Shown here piece by piece: positions 49,431-60,412 of a DNA stretch of 64,000 bases (positions are counted from its first letter, which is position 1; every line of letters begins with the position of its first letter). The notes beneath the pieces are model-generated. The model saw only the letters and a list, made by a program, of their open reading frames with translations, was not told where the DNA came from and did no database searches. The position numbers and the translations under genes were made by a program. This DNA is from Tamarix chinensis (lineage: Eukaryota; Streptophyta; Magnoliopsida; Caryophyllales; Tamaricaceae): positions 65,352,638 to 65,416,637 of the forward strand of contig CM060177.1 of assembly GCA_030549775.1 (NCBI GenBank), in the 5' to 3' direction.

Positions 49431-50430
49431 TTTCACCACTATTATGCTATGTTTTATCACTATTATACTTGTATTTCACCACTTATGCCTTCACATCTCA
49501 CCATAGTTGTTGTCTCCATGTCTCACTATCGTTATCTCCATATTTTACCATAATTACATTCATATATCATTATTAAAATAATATCACCACTATTATTAGT
49601 AATGTTTCATCTTTCCAACTATTAATATTTCACTATTATTGTATCAATCTTTCATCATTATTATTGACTAATATTTTACAGTATTATTTTACTAATATTT
49701 CATTTTTATTATACAAAACTAATATTTTACAATTATTACACATATTTTTTACTATTATTCTAACAAAAACCTCACAAATCTTTTTACTCAAAATTTATTT
49801 CATCTTTTACCAAAATTATGCTAATATTTCTCCAAAAATTTTTATTTTTATTTTGTCAAAAACATATGTAGAAAAAATTATTCCTGATAAAAAAATTATT
49901 TTTTTTTATAATCTTACTAAGAGATATCTTAAATTAAATTTTAAAAAAAAAAGGTTTGACAACATCATATGCCTTCCACATGACATATCTAATTACATTA
50001 TAGAAATTGTAATTTTTTTTCTATTCTTTTACCTTTTAACCAAAAAGTATGAACTGTAGTTGGTGGTATTATTGGAACTTTTAAAATCTAAAAGTTACTA
50101 ATAGTTACGTAACAAAGTATCAGTGTTGTTTGGGATAAGTGAAATACAGCAAGAAAGTGGAACTTTCAAGATAATCCTAAAATTACGTATATATTTAATA
50201 TAAGAGAGGTAAAAAAAAAAAGTCAAAAGTAGATGATAGTTACCATTAATCCTTAAGTAATCACTTTCTTAATGATGCAACTTCCTTTGGTATAGGCCCA
50301 CATATACCACTTACTGAGTTGATAATTACCAACTCATACTCAATTCATAAATAATTTTGACAACATTCTCAACATGATTATTTTACCTAAGACGTTGTCT
50401 AAGCCTACGGTTGACCCATCTACATTCATC
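49431..50430. other. AT-rich sequence with short simple repeats
   Basis: 49431-49660 has repeated tcaccactattat/ttcatcactatt phrases and 49665-49760 ctaatatttta(c/a) phrases. A 131-codon frame at 49664-50059 is Phe/Ile/Tyr-rich from base composition and has no domain. The rest shows nothing. Confidence 0.4.
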
Positions 50431-50437
50431 TAAACCG

Positions 50438-50990
50438 GTGCTTGAAAAGATTTGCCTCATAAGGTGCAAGGCACTAGGGTTTAGTCAATATTTTCATCCT
50501 AAACAAGGCAAGTTTGATGAGGCAATACTATGGCGCACCTTACTATGATAAACTATTTTGAGGCTTTAGTTTCATTCAAAAAATTCTACAATCATTAGAC
50601 AACTAAATCTCACAATGGGAAGGAAGGAGAAGGCAAAAAAAAAGGATAGAAGAAAATCAATAGACATAACTTTCATGAAAAAGGATTGAAAGATATTTAC
50701 TATAGACAAGAAAAGACTCATTAGCTATTTTTAGGACTTATTTTCTTAAATATGGTAACTCAATCTCACATTGACAAGATAAGAACTAATGGATCATTTT
50801 AAGTGGAAAAGGAAAGAAAATTATTTACTACAGAGAAGGGGATAAAAAGATCAAAAAAGAAAACTATTTACTACAGAGAAGGGGGTAGAAAGATCACATA
50901 TTGATGAAAAGCAATATCAAACTACAAAATTTTAGTGCCTCACTCCACCTTACGCCTTTTGCCTAGGCTATAAGACCCCGATTACTTAGA
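50438..50990. mobile_element. Possible MITE-like element
   Basis: Left edge gcctcataaggtgcaaggcac and right edge gtgcctcactccacc...gcctaggc are imperfect inverted counterparts about 500 bases apart. Inside, ttatttactacagagaaggg is duplicated in tandem (about 50819 and 50861). No target duplication was established. Confidence 0.35.
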
Positions 50991-51467
50991 TTTTCCTCAT
51001 ACCTTCTCAAATGCTAGAGTAGAAGCAGCAAAATCAACTTGTATCTTCTTCCAAATAGTTTATATTTCTATATCATTTAGCTCGGATTTGACATATTTAG
51101 ATTCTTAGGCTTCAAATATTCAAATTTTAATTTTGTTTGCATATTTTCCAATCTTTTGCGTGAGTCATTCGGCATCAGTCTTCTTTGATTTCAACAAGCA
51201 TAAAAACGAAGACAAAATAAATAACATACCAAATTAGATCTCCTCCTTCCATCATAATGGTCTTCTAAATGTTTAATTGAAGCAAATACTCTTTGTATGT
51301 CAGTTTTGTGTCATTTTGTGGCATGAGTCTTTATTAAAATGTGACATCTTTTGTGTTCCTGTAATCAATAAGTTCTAATCATCTAAAGGATTTTTTTTAA
51401 AACTTTTTATTCTGTTTGGCAGAACAAAAGAGTAAGAAAATTTGTTGTATATGTCAAAACAACCTAG
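50991..51467. other. Spacer left of the chromovirus
   Basis: AT-rich; no feature seen apart from the 5-bp target duplication copy cctag at 51463-51467. It should be the interior of the element whose leader and LTR are at 60413-61148, but no coding motif survives. Confidence 0.4.
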
Positions 51468-51900
51468 TGACAGGCCTCTCATAAAATAATCTTATGCGAT
51501 GAGGAGCAAGAGATGAGGAGGGAGGTCGGTTATCGCTGGTTCAATCGGGTTCTTTTATGCGCCTATCAATTATCTTTTATTTTGTTTATTATTAATAGAG
51601 TCCAGGTTTTTGAGTCTGTTTTGATTAAACATGCTGAGTTGTTAATTGGGTAGGGAATTTTGTTGGGCAGTTACACTGGGTCAGAGGCTGGAGAGCTGTG
51701 CCACCTCTATTTAAGAATCGAGGAAGGAGAGAACCAGGGAGGAAGCTACTGGAAGTTAAGAGGGAGGGCACCAGGACCTCGAATTCCTGGGTATAATTTT
51801 CCTCTGATATCAATATACGACCAGTTCTCTTTTCTCTCAGAATTGATTCATTTATTGCATTATTTCTGCGAGTTGATTGCTGCTGCAGGAAATCCTAACA
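51468..51900 (+). repeat. 5' LTR of the chromovirus
   Basis: 433 bp, TGACAGG...CTAACA; direct counterpart of 59985-60412. Confidence 0.92.
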
Positions 51901-51903
51901 AAT

Positions 51904-51915
51904 TGGTATCAAAGT
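51904..51915 (+). other. Primer-binding site (initiator tRNA-Met type)
   Basis: TGGTATCAAAGT three bases after the LTR, close to TGGTATCAGAGC. Confidence 0.85.
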
Positions 51916-51933
51916 AGTAAGTGACTGGGAAGT

Positions 51934-52924
51934 ATGACTCAGAAGAAAGTAGAAGTGTTGGACGAGAAATTGGAATTCATCCAGGAGGAATGGTAGAAAG
52001 AAATGGTAGTAGATGATTACCGTCATTGGAGAGAGCTGTGGAAGAGATTGGAAAACAGCTGGGATAATTACTGGGGCAAAGAAATGGGGAGATTGCTCTG
52101 CAGATCAAGGGAATAAGAGGACCACAGAGGCTTATGAACCAGAACACGTTGCACCAATGGAGTTTCAAGAAGTACCTTCCACCGTCAACCACCATGTTGA
52201 CTTCCGTTCCATCAGGCAACTAGAATTTCCCATATTCAATGGGCTAGACCCTAACAGCTGGCTTTTCTGAGTGGAACGGTTCTTTACCTTGAACCAGATG
52301 ACAGAAGCCGAAAAACTTGAGGCAGTGACCATAGCCATGGAAGGCAAAGCTCTGGCATGGTTGCAGTACATGGAGGATGGGAGGAAATTCGCAACCTGGA
52401 GGGGATTCAAAACACCAACTCTCAGCAGGTTCCGCCAGAAGCATGAGGGCTCCGGTGTGAGAAATTCCTCTTGATAAGGCAGAGCTCCTTGCTGTGCCAC
52501 TGCAGGGTTGACTGCTAAAGGAGATGTTTGAAGGATCCTTCCTCAATGGACTGAAGCCGGCCATTAGAGCTGAAGTTCAGATGATGAAGCCCAAGGGATT
52601 AATAGAGATGATGAAGGTGACCTAGATGGTGGAGGACAAGAATCAGGTGACCCAAACTGGGCAGAATGGGGCCAAGATTGAGGGCCCAACAACTATCAAC
52701 TCAGCCCAAAAAATTGGCAGTCACAACACAACCAATATGCCAAGCCTATTAAGGCCAATCAAGCACCAACGGGTAGTTGAGCAACCTTAGAGGAGGTCAC
52801 AGAGTAACGACGAGCACTAGAGGCCAAATAGCTAACGAACTCCGAACTCCGGCGCCAACAGGAAAAGGGTCTCTACTACAGCTGTGAGGAACAATTTTTT
52901 TCAGGCTATGTCTGTAAGAAACAG
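51934..52924 (+). pseudogene. gag: Chromovirus gag, heavily broken
   Basis: ATG at 51934 begins MTQKKVEVLDEKLEFIQEEW, then stops early. Recognisable gag text returns in shifting frames, most clearly at 52271-52474 (MERFFTLNQMTEAEKLEAVT, AMEGKALAWLQYMEDG), which is the conserved gag core. Near 52870-52920 a decayed zinc-knuckle region (YYSCEEQFFSGYVCKK) leads to the protease. Multiple TAG/TGA stops and frameshifts. Confidence 0.8.
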
Positions 52925-55499
52925 ATGTTGCAAATTTTGGTGGTGGACAAGTCACAAGTCTCCCTTGAAGAAGAAGAGGTGCTAGAGGGAAGGGACGACA
53001 CCTGCGAACTCCTAGTAGAGCAAATCGAAGGTAACATTCAACTTTCAATTAATTCAGTTGTTGGATTTACTTCACTTAGAACGATGAAGCTGAAGGGGAT
53101 GATCAAAGGAGAGCAAGTAGTGGTGTTAGTCAACTACGGGTGTAATACACTAAAATTTTGCTTAGCCTAATCCGTACCATTCATACCCTAATTCGATTAT
53201 AATCTCAAGAAAATCTTATTTCAACATTAACCCAATCTCTTAATCCTAAAGCTTTAACTAAATCTAAATCTTTGATCCGAATAAACTGTATTTTGTAAAC
53301 CAATCTCAAATCCACTAAAATTTGTCACTAATCTTATCAATTTTAGCTAATCCAAAATCATCTAAACCAATCCCCAACCTTTTTTCTTTTTCCTTTTCTT
53401 TCTCCTTGTCGTTACTTTTTTTTTTCTTCACTTTTCTCCTATCAGTTTTGCCGTAAAGGTTGACATGGTTTGCAACTTACATCTTGCAACTTGCACCATC
53501 TCCCATCACCTCTACAGCCACCTGCATCCATCACCCATCTTCTTCCCCTCATGCTGCCTGACCTGTACACACACAACCATCACCATCCCTTGCTGCACCC
53601 ACTGTAATTTCACAACATACAACCATCATCTCCACTGCCATCCCTCATGCTCACTTGCCACCCCCTGCATCCTCTACATTTACCTTTCAACTAATCGCTC
53701 ACCCCACACATATACATATATATACACACACACTACAAAGTCTACTTCCTTCTTTTGTTCATGCCATTTCTTGCCTACACTTAGTCCAAAAATCAAATGC
53801 ACGAGCCCTCTCTTCCTTCTTCCTTCATCTTTTCCTCCTCTTCTCTACCCTATTTTGCTTGCCACACTACCATTCCCACCATCATCATCACCGTCCACCA
53901 CCGTGCACCGCCCAACACCGGTGGACCAACCACCCAGGGTCACCCCATATTTTCCCATCACCATCGGCGGCCATAGCTGCTGACCACTACCCCTTTTTCC
54001 CTCTTCTTCCTTACATCCATCGCGTTTTTATAAAACGCACAGCCTCAAGTGCGGCCGTGCAACACTTAAATTTCTTATCAAACGCATGTGCAACCTAGCA
54101 CAGTCTGCCCGTGTATCCTCACACGGCCCTGTTGCACGTCCGTGCGCATCAGTTTGACATAAGCCGTTCTACCCAGCAATCGAGAACGACCATGCCACTT
54201 CCCACCTCCGGGTTGTGCGTGATTCTAACTCTTAACCTAGGTGTGCATTGCCTATAGCATGTTCAACCACTCATTTCGGCCGTGCACCCTTATTTTCACC
54301 CCCAAACCTTATCCAAACACTACCAAATTTTCATCATAGCTCCACCATACATTCCACCACATGCCCACACAACTCAAGTTTCCATTTAACTCCAGTTATT
54401 TCCATTTTTACCTTCTTTACTTTAATTTCTCCCTTAATTATACTCTTCGGGCCTAACCGTGTATTATGTTGTTTTTCGTAGGTGGTATTCCGGTGATTTC
54501 GGAGGAGAAGGTCTAGGATTTACTTTCTTAGAGTCCAGTGTACTAGTTGGTAAAGATACTAATCGATGTTTAGGGTTTTTGTGCTAATTACTTGTATGGA
54601 TATATGTATTTTTCATGATATTGTTGCTATATGATTTAATGTATATCATTGATGATATGTTGTGAATATATGGAATATATGTTTGAAAGATGCATGGATA
54701 TGATTTTGTTATGATAATATCATATTCATGGAAAATATATTGTATGGTATGAAATATTGGCTAAATAAGCCGTGATAAATGGAATATGCATATTTAAGAA
54801 ATATGATGATAAATGGTGGATTTGGGAAAAATAATGATTGTGGTAGATACAAAATTTTATAAAATAAAGACTATTGGATATCCTTAAGGGCATTTTAGTC
54901 ATTATGGGTTAATACAAAAAATTTGATATTGTAAGGTGTTAGGTGGATTAGAATATGGTAGTAATATCTTGAGAAGTGTTTGAAAGTATTATTGTTTGTC
55001 TTGGGTTATTCAAAATGAAATAATGGTCTATTTAGAGCATAATAACTTAAAATGATAATATTATTATTCCATATGTAAAACCCTAGAGTTAATCCGAAAT
55101 TCTAGATATATTGCTAATGATTGGCTTTATGAGGATGTTTATTGAACTTGGTAATCATATGGTTCTTATGGGAAGAATTATGACTACTTATAAAATTAGG
55201 GTTTCGGTAATTCTATGAATAGTACGTTTAATAAGATTATTAATGTATGTAGACGACGTGGGAGTTAGACTGTGAATTAATAATGATGATATTCGAGAAT
55301 GATACATTATAATTTGTGGTTATTAATCAATAGGGGAGAATGAATGTTAGGAGTGTGTAATTAGGGTTTGAGGAAATTAAGGACCTTGACCTACTTAATG
55401 TGCTTATCTGCTTCAATGTGTTGAATGCCTGTGAATCAACCATGAGTAAGATACTAACCACTTAAAGTGAAATAGCACATGAGTCGGGCCAAGGTAATA

Positions 55500-56150
55500 T
55501 TTTTATATTCCGTTCCTCTAAAGATAATAGTGACTCAGAAACGTTCTATACCGAGAAGATGATGTTTTAATATTTGTTCTATCAGAAAGAATAGGGGCTC
55601 AGGAGTGTAATATTCCAAGAAGGTATTTCAGTCCGTTCCACCGGATTTAAAATAGTGGGGCCCCTGCTCATCCTGAATGAAAATATAATAATATAATCTA
55701 TGGATAAGACACTAATGATTTAAAGTGGAAGACATACAATGAAATATCAGCACAGCAATTGCGTATCAGCCGCAATTTCACAGTTTTTGGGTCAGTTGCG
55801 ACACAAAATTCCGAAAATGCAGTCGTTTCAGAAAATTACATATTTATTGCCATGATATCAGTGAAATTTCAGATATCGACTGATATTGGCCGATATTTGT
55901 TGTATAAAAAAATTAAAAAATCACACCGCGACAACCACGACATATAAAATATCACTCACGACACCCTGATACCGCGATCGCAACTTCAATCGCGACTGTA
56001 ACTGCAATCCCATCTTCCACGAGTACATGAGTCAGGACCAAGATGTTTTTATATCTGTTCCACCAGATGAAAATAGTGACTCGGGTTTTTTGTCCCTGAG
56101 AAGGTGCTTCAGACCATTCCACCGATTTAAGAATAGTGGAGTTCATGTAC
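55500..56150 (+). repeat. Diverged GTTCCACC...AATAGTGG repeats of unit N
   Basis: Copies near 55510, 55632, 56056 and 56115 retain the ...TTCCACC-g-tttaa-AATAGTGG core seen as CGATCCACC...ATAATAGTGG in unit D, although the spacers are unrecognisable. Confidence 0.65.
55725..56020. mobile_element. Possible small insertion in unit N
   Basis: A 296-bp block of different composition (CpG-bearing phrases such as accgcgatcgcaac and ccgatatttg) interrupts the repeat zone. It is bounded by inverted 8-mers gtggaaga (55725-55732) and tcttccac (56013-56020). No target duplication is evident. Confidence 0.4.
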
Positions 56151-56610
56151 TCAATGTATATAAAAAAAATAAAATTTGTTATATTTAATAAAAAGACCTA
56201 GATCGGTATTTATCTTATGAAATGTTTCATCTATTTGAATGTGTACTCATCATTTGTCATGAATGCATGTGTTATTTGTAACTCTAATTCGTTAGTATTG
56301 TTCCCTTACTCAGTATGTAGCGTATTAACTACTCATTTTATGGGTGTTGCTTACTCCCACGAGTAGGAGATCTTGATTCTTGTGTGCAGGTCTCAAAAGA
56401 TCCTTTAGATGACTATGCTGCCCATGATGCACTATGTGGGGATGAGTGATCTTATTTGTACTAAGTGTTTGGGTGAGGATTTAATCTATGGTATCTCTAC
56501 TTAGTATTTTGTTTATTATAACTGAGTTAATCTCCAAACTCATATTGTATTATAAATATTTTTTTCGTTTCTAATTTTCTTGTGTTACTATAAATAATTT
56601 TAGCCTTGTG

Positions 56611-56651
56611 ATTGATGTAAGGATGGTTGCATAAACCAGACTTATGTCAAT
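56611..56651 (+). other. Conserved stem-loop, unit N
   Basis: Arms attgatgtaag (56611-56621) and cttatgtcaat (56641-56651) pair at all 11 positions with two G-U pairs in plus-strand RNA. Sequence differs widely from unit D. 82 bases before the unit end. Confidence 0.72.
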
Positions 56652-56999
56652 TACAGCGGTAACCCCCAATATTTTACTTATATACTTCTGCTATAAATCA
56701 AAAAAATTCAGTAGTAAAAATTGGAATGTTACAACGGGGCAACCCACGATTTTGTTGGTCATAAGCTGGTCAAAAAAATAAACTTACCAGTGTCCAAAAT
56801 AGGGATATATGAGGTTCTCATAGGGATAGGAAACTCTATTTGGACGAAGGGTATATGCAAAGGTGTACGATTATCATTACCAAAGGTGGAGATTATTGAG
56901 GATTTTCTGCCATAGAAGCTAGGAAGCACAGACATAGTGTTGGGGATGCAATGGTTAGAAAAGTTGGGGGTTATGCAGATTAATTGGAAGGCTTTGTAG

Positions 57000-57930
57000 A
57001 TGAAATTTCATGTGGGCAGTACCCCAGTGACACTCAATGGGGATGCAGACCTATGTAAATCTCAAGTGTCGCTGAAGGCTCTTATTCATACTGTAAGGAA
57101 GACAGGACAAGGAATACTGATGAAATTTCAAGCACTACAAGTGGTGGCAGGAGCCTCAACTAAAGTCCTAGGGATTCCTACACCTAATCAAGTGGTGGTA
57201 AACCGATTCTTAGAGGTCCTAAAAGAGCCAGCAGAGTTACCACCCCCAAGAACGATGAATCATAGAATTGCCCTATTGCCTAGAGCTGTGTCAGTAAGTG
57301 CGCGTCCTTACCAGTATCCTGATATATAGAAGCAAGAGATTGAATGATTAGTGGGGGAAATGCAAGCAGCTAGCGTGATTAGGCCGAGCCATGACCCTTT
57401 TCCCCGCCCTGTATTATTAGTAAAAAAGGATGGTAGCTAGCATTTTTGTGTAGACTACCGAGCCTTAAATAAGGTAATAGTAGCCGACAAGTTTCCAATA
57501 CTGATGACAAATGAGTAGTTGGATGAATTACATGGAGTAAGAATTTTTTAAAGATTGGACCTCAAATCAGGGTATCACCAAATCAGAGTCCATCCGGAAG
57601 ACGTGCTAAAAACTACTTTCCGCAAGCACGAGGGGCATTACGAGTTCCTAGTCATGCCCTTCAAGTTGACAGATTCCCTAGCCCCTTTTCAAGGGCTAAT
57701 GAATGAGTTTTTCCACCCATACCTCCGTAGATTTGTGCTGGGTTTTTTTGATGATATACTGGTATACAACTCCTCTATGGATGCTCATATCCAACACCTT
57801 GACATCATTTTTAAGGTCCTAGAGGCACATTCTCTATCAGTAAATATTAAGAAGTGTGTGTTCAGATAAGGGAAGCTTGAATATTTGGGGCACATAGTAT
57901 CCTCAAGGGGGTGGCTAAGATTTAATGCAT
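57000..57930 (+). pseudogene. pol: Chromovirus reverse transcriptase
   Basis: 57000-57329 is the linker after protease (DLCKSQVSLKALIHT) and RT N-terminus (ARPYQYPDI). The palm region follows in the same frame: FCVDYRALNKVIVADKFPIL, then LDLKSGYHQIRVHPED (57555 onward) with the first catalytic Asp, HYEFLVMPF, and the YxDD-type box FFDDILVY near residue 66 of that segment. At least five in-frame stops (57329, near 57345, 57439, 57516 and 57549) break it, then TAA at 57867. After that the RT thumb continues out of frame (GHIVSSRG). Confidence 0.88.
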
Positions 57931-58560
57931 TAAAGACTGGCCGAAGCCTAAGAACCTACAGGAGCTGTGAGGATTCTTAGGTTTGACAAGGTACTACCGA
58001 AAATTTGTGCATCATGTTGGGCACATCGCAGCTCCACTCACTGCCCAGCTAAAGAAGGACAATTTTGGATGGAATGCAGAGGCTCGGTAGGCTTTTGACA
58101 AGCTTAAGAGAGCTATGATGACAATACCCGTACTGGGTCTCCCAAATTTTAAGAAGCCCTTCATAGTAGAAACCAATGCTTTTGGAATAGGAATTGGGGT
58201 TGTCTTGATGCAACAACAACGACCAATTGCTTTTTTCAGCCAAGCCTTGGGACAAAGGGCTCGCATAAAATCAACATATAAGAGGGAATTGATGGCGGTA
58301 GTGTTTGCAGCCCAAAAATGACAGCATTACCTATTGGGTCGGAAGTTCATAGTTCGGATCAAAAAAGTTTGAAGTTCTTGTTTGAGCAACGCATAATTCC
58401 CAAAGAACAATTGAAATGGGTTATTAAGCTATGGGGGTATTAGTTTGATATTGAATACAAACCTAGAGGGGAAAATAAAGTCGCGGATGCTCTATCTAGG
58501 GTGGAGACCACATCTACATTAGCTGCCTAGGTCGAAAACTGGAGCACCCTTCAATCCGAA
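57931..58560 (+). pseudogene. pol: Chromovirus RNase H
   Basis: The RT-RNase H connection ([24 protein letters not shown] text near 57970-58030) leads to a frame at 58115-58321. VLGLPNFKKPFIVETNAFGI is the start of RNase H; the family has V-E-T-D-A, so the first catalytic Asp is Asn here. Next come VVLMQQQRPIAFFSQALGQR and the conserved YKRELMAVVFAAQK. A TGA at 58319 replaces what is normally Trp before the QHYLLGRKF block. NKVADALSR-like text near 58480 ends the domain. Confidence 0.85.
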
Positions 58561-58799
58561 ATTGATACTAACCCTGTCTATGGACCTATCAAAGCCAAAT
58601 TGCAACAAGGAGATGATGTGGGGGGTACCAGCTAAATCAAGGCAACCTCTTCTACAAATAGCACCTGATGTTACCGGCCAATTTGACATTAATTCTATAA
58701 TTGTTGGCTGATTTTCAAGGGGGGACAAGAGGAAATTCGACATTAATATCATAGGATCGCAAGGGAAGTATTCTGGATTGGTAGGTAAGGACAATACAA

Positions 58800-59512
58800 G
58801 AATTTGTGGCAGGTTGTGTTGTTTGCCAGCAGCAAAAGTACCTAGCTATGAACCCGGCAGGTTTAATCTGGACTGGAGCAAAAGTACCGCTGCTAGTTCC
58901 ACAGTAGATTTGGAAAGATATACCACTGGATTTCGTTGAGGAACTTCCGCTGTCAGAAGGTCATAATTGTATTCTAGTGGTGGTAGACAGGTTGTCAAAG
59001 TATGAACATTTCATACCACTCAAACATCCATTCATTGCATGCACCATTGCAAAGGTGTTCATTAGGGAAGTTGCCAAGCTGCATGGAATGCCCAACTCTA
59101 TTATATCTAACTGGGATAAAGTGTTCCTCAGTCATGTCTGGAAAGAAATATTAAGGATGTCAAGAACAACACTCAAATTCAGCTCGACCAATCACCCGCA
59201 GATGGATATGGCCAGACAAAGGTTGTTAATCACAGCTTGGAGACATGCTCACGTTGTTTTGTGTGTAACAAGCCCAAAGAGTGGGTCAAATGGGTTCCCT
59301 GGGCAGAGTATTGGCATGATACTTCTTTTCATTTGGCCATATACACCACGCCCTTTATTGTCCTATATGGACAAGACCCTCCTCCATTATTACAATATGA
59401 GATGGGGGGCAGCCCATTTGCTATGGTAGACAGGGAGTTACATGATAGAGACGCAATTTTGGAGGAATTAAAGGAGCACTTGCAGAGAGCTCAAAGAAGA
59501 ATGAAGTCTTAG
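58800..59512 (+). pseudogene. pol: Chromovirus integrase
   Basis: The zinc-binding part near 58800-58870 retains CVVCQQQKY-like text. The core begins at 58977: MVVDRLSKYEHFIPLKHPF with the first catalytic Asp. Then come HGMPNSIISNWDKVFLSHVW, where S-D-R-D is now S-N-W-D so that position is altered, and TNHPQMDMARQ for the usual HPQTDGQTE, so the Glu region is lost. A frameshift follows near 59230. 59237-59512 holds WVKWVPWAEYWHDTSFHLAI and YGQDPPPLLQY, the end of the core. Confidence 0.88.
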
Positions 59513-59557
59513 GTTGATAAGAAGAGACGAGAATAGAGTTTTGAAGTCAATAGCTAG

Positions 59558-59983
59558 GTGTTCGTTAAAATCAAGCCCTATCGGCACAGGTCCTTGGCAA
59601 GAAGGCTGAACGAGAAACTTGCTCCACGTTATTTTGGGCCATACCAAATTCTAGCAAGGGTTAGACCAGTGGCCTATCGTCTCAAACTACCAGATTCGGC
59701 ATCCATTCATTCAATGTTTCATGTGTCACTGCTTAAGACTGTAGTAGGTGAAGGGCAATAGGTGCGGCCTTTTACTCTAGTCCCTACATTAGAAATGGAG
59801 TGGCAAGTGGAGCTAGAGGTTGTATGTGACTTGAGGTACAATGCCAAAGGAATGCTGGAAGTTTTGATCAAATGGAAAGGGTTGCCTGACTTTGCAGCCT
59901 CTTAGGAAAACTTCGAGCTGCTCAACGAGCAGTTTCCTGATTTTCACCTTGAGGACAAGGTGAAAGACCTAGGGGGTGGGGTA
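59558..59983 (+). pseudogene. pol: Integrase C-terminus and chromodomain
   Basis: The GPY/F-type domain is clear at 59558-59761 (NEKLAPRYFGPYQILARVRP, then FHVSLLKTVVGEG), followed by a TAG. In the same frame the chromodomain runs from about 59822 to 59945: MLEVLIKWKGLPDFAAS, then TAG where the family has Trp, then ENFELLNEQFPDFHLEDKVK. Chromodomains of this type bind histone marks and steer integration to heterochromatin (established for chromoviruses), which fits this repeat-rich setting. The frame runs into the polypurine tract. Confidence 0.9.
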
Positions 59984-59984
59984 C
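59967..59984 (+). other. Polypurine tract of the chromovirus
   Basis: Purine-rich agacctagggggtgggg directly before the 3' LTR; primes plus-strand DNA synthesis in this class. Confidence 0.75.
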
Positions 59985-60412
59985 TGATAGGCCTCTCATA
60001 AAATACATTTATGCAAGGAAGAGCAAGAGATGAGGAGGGAGGTCAGTTATAGCTGGTTCAACTAGGTTCTTTTATGGGCCTATAAGTTATCTTTTATTTT
60101 TTCTATTATTAATAGGGTTTGTAGGTTGTCGAGTTTGTTTTGATTAAATATGCTAAGTTGTTAATTGGGTGGGGAATTCTGTCGGGTAGTTACTGGGTCA
60201 GAGGCTGGAGAGTTGTGCCACCTCTATTTAAGAATTGAGAGGAGAGAACCAAGGAGGAAGATACTAGAAGTTAAGGAGGGCACCAAAACCTCAAATTCCT
60301 AGATGTAATTTTCCTATGATATCAATATACAACTAGTTCTCTTCTCTCTCAGAATTGAATCATTTAATGCATTATTTCTATGAATTGATTGCTGCTACAA
60401 GAAATCCTAACA
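59985..60412 (+). repeat. 3' LTR of the chromovirus
   Basis: 428 bp, TGATAGG...CTAACA; diverged direct copy of 51468-51900. Confidence 0.92.

Larger units (their letters stand above)
53141..56733 (+). mobile_element. Coding-free LTR-like unit N nested in the chromovirus protease
   Basis: 3593 bp from TGTAATACACTAAAATTTTGC to GGAATGTTACA, with an exact 5-bp duplication acggg (53136-53140 and 56734-56738). Layout as in unit D: pyrimidine-rich zone 53380-54420, AT-rich middle, diverged GTTCCACC...AATAGTGG repeats (55500-56150), stem-loop (56611-56651). Removing it restores the reading frame of the interrupted protease, so the boundaries are certain. Ser/Pro/His-rich frames at 53465-54100 come from the pyrimidine-rich zone. 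Confidence 0.88.
52925..56998 (+). pseudogene. pol: Chromovirus protease, split by a nested LTR-like unit
   Basis: The upstream part (52925-53140) carries SINSVVGFTSLRTMKLKGMI and the strand leading to the active site. Coding resumes at 56739 with GATHDFVGHKLVKKINLPVS and, after a stop at 56913, the LGMQWLEKLGVMQINWKAL block. The unit at 53141-56733 and one copy of its acggg duplication lie between. The split is exactly at the active site. The pre-insertion site reads N-Y-G-A where retropepsins have D-S/T/C-G-A, so the catalytic Asp is already Asn. Another stop (TAG, 56998) ends the domain. Confidence 0.85.
51468..60412 (+). mobile_element. Ty3/gypsy chromovirus, complete but decayed, with a nested insertion
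   Basis: LTRs at 51468-51900 and 59985-60412 (TGAYAGGCCTCTC start, CCTAACA end) are flanked by an exact duplication, cctag (51463-51467 and 60413-60417). Order inside: primer-binding site, gag, protease, RT, RNase H, integrase, chromodomain, polypurine tract, as in chromoviruses. Without the nested unit at 53141-56733 it is about 5.35 kb. The two LTRs differ at many positions and small indels, clearly more than those of the element at 1270-6499, so this is the older insertion. Stops and frameshifts occur in every domain. Confidence 0.95.

Noticed and set aside
49664..50059. 131-codon Phe/Ile/Tyr-rich frame
   Set aside because: AT-rich low-complexity DNA with repeated ctaatatttta phrases; looks like composition only.
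53465..54100. Two overlapping open frames of 172 and 147 codons
   Set aside because: Again the pyrimidine-rich zone of a nested LTR unit (53141-56733); composition alone explains them.
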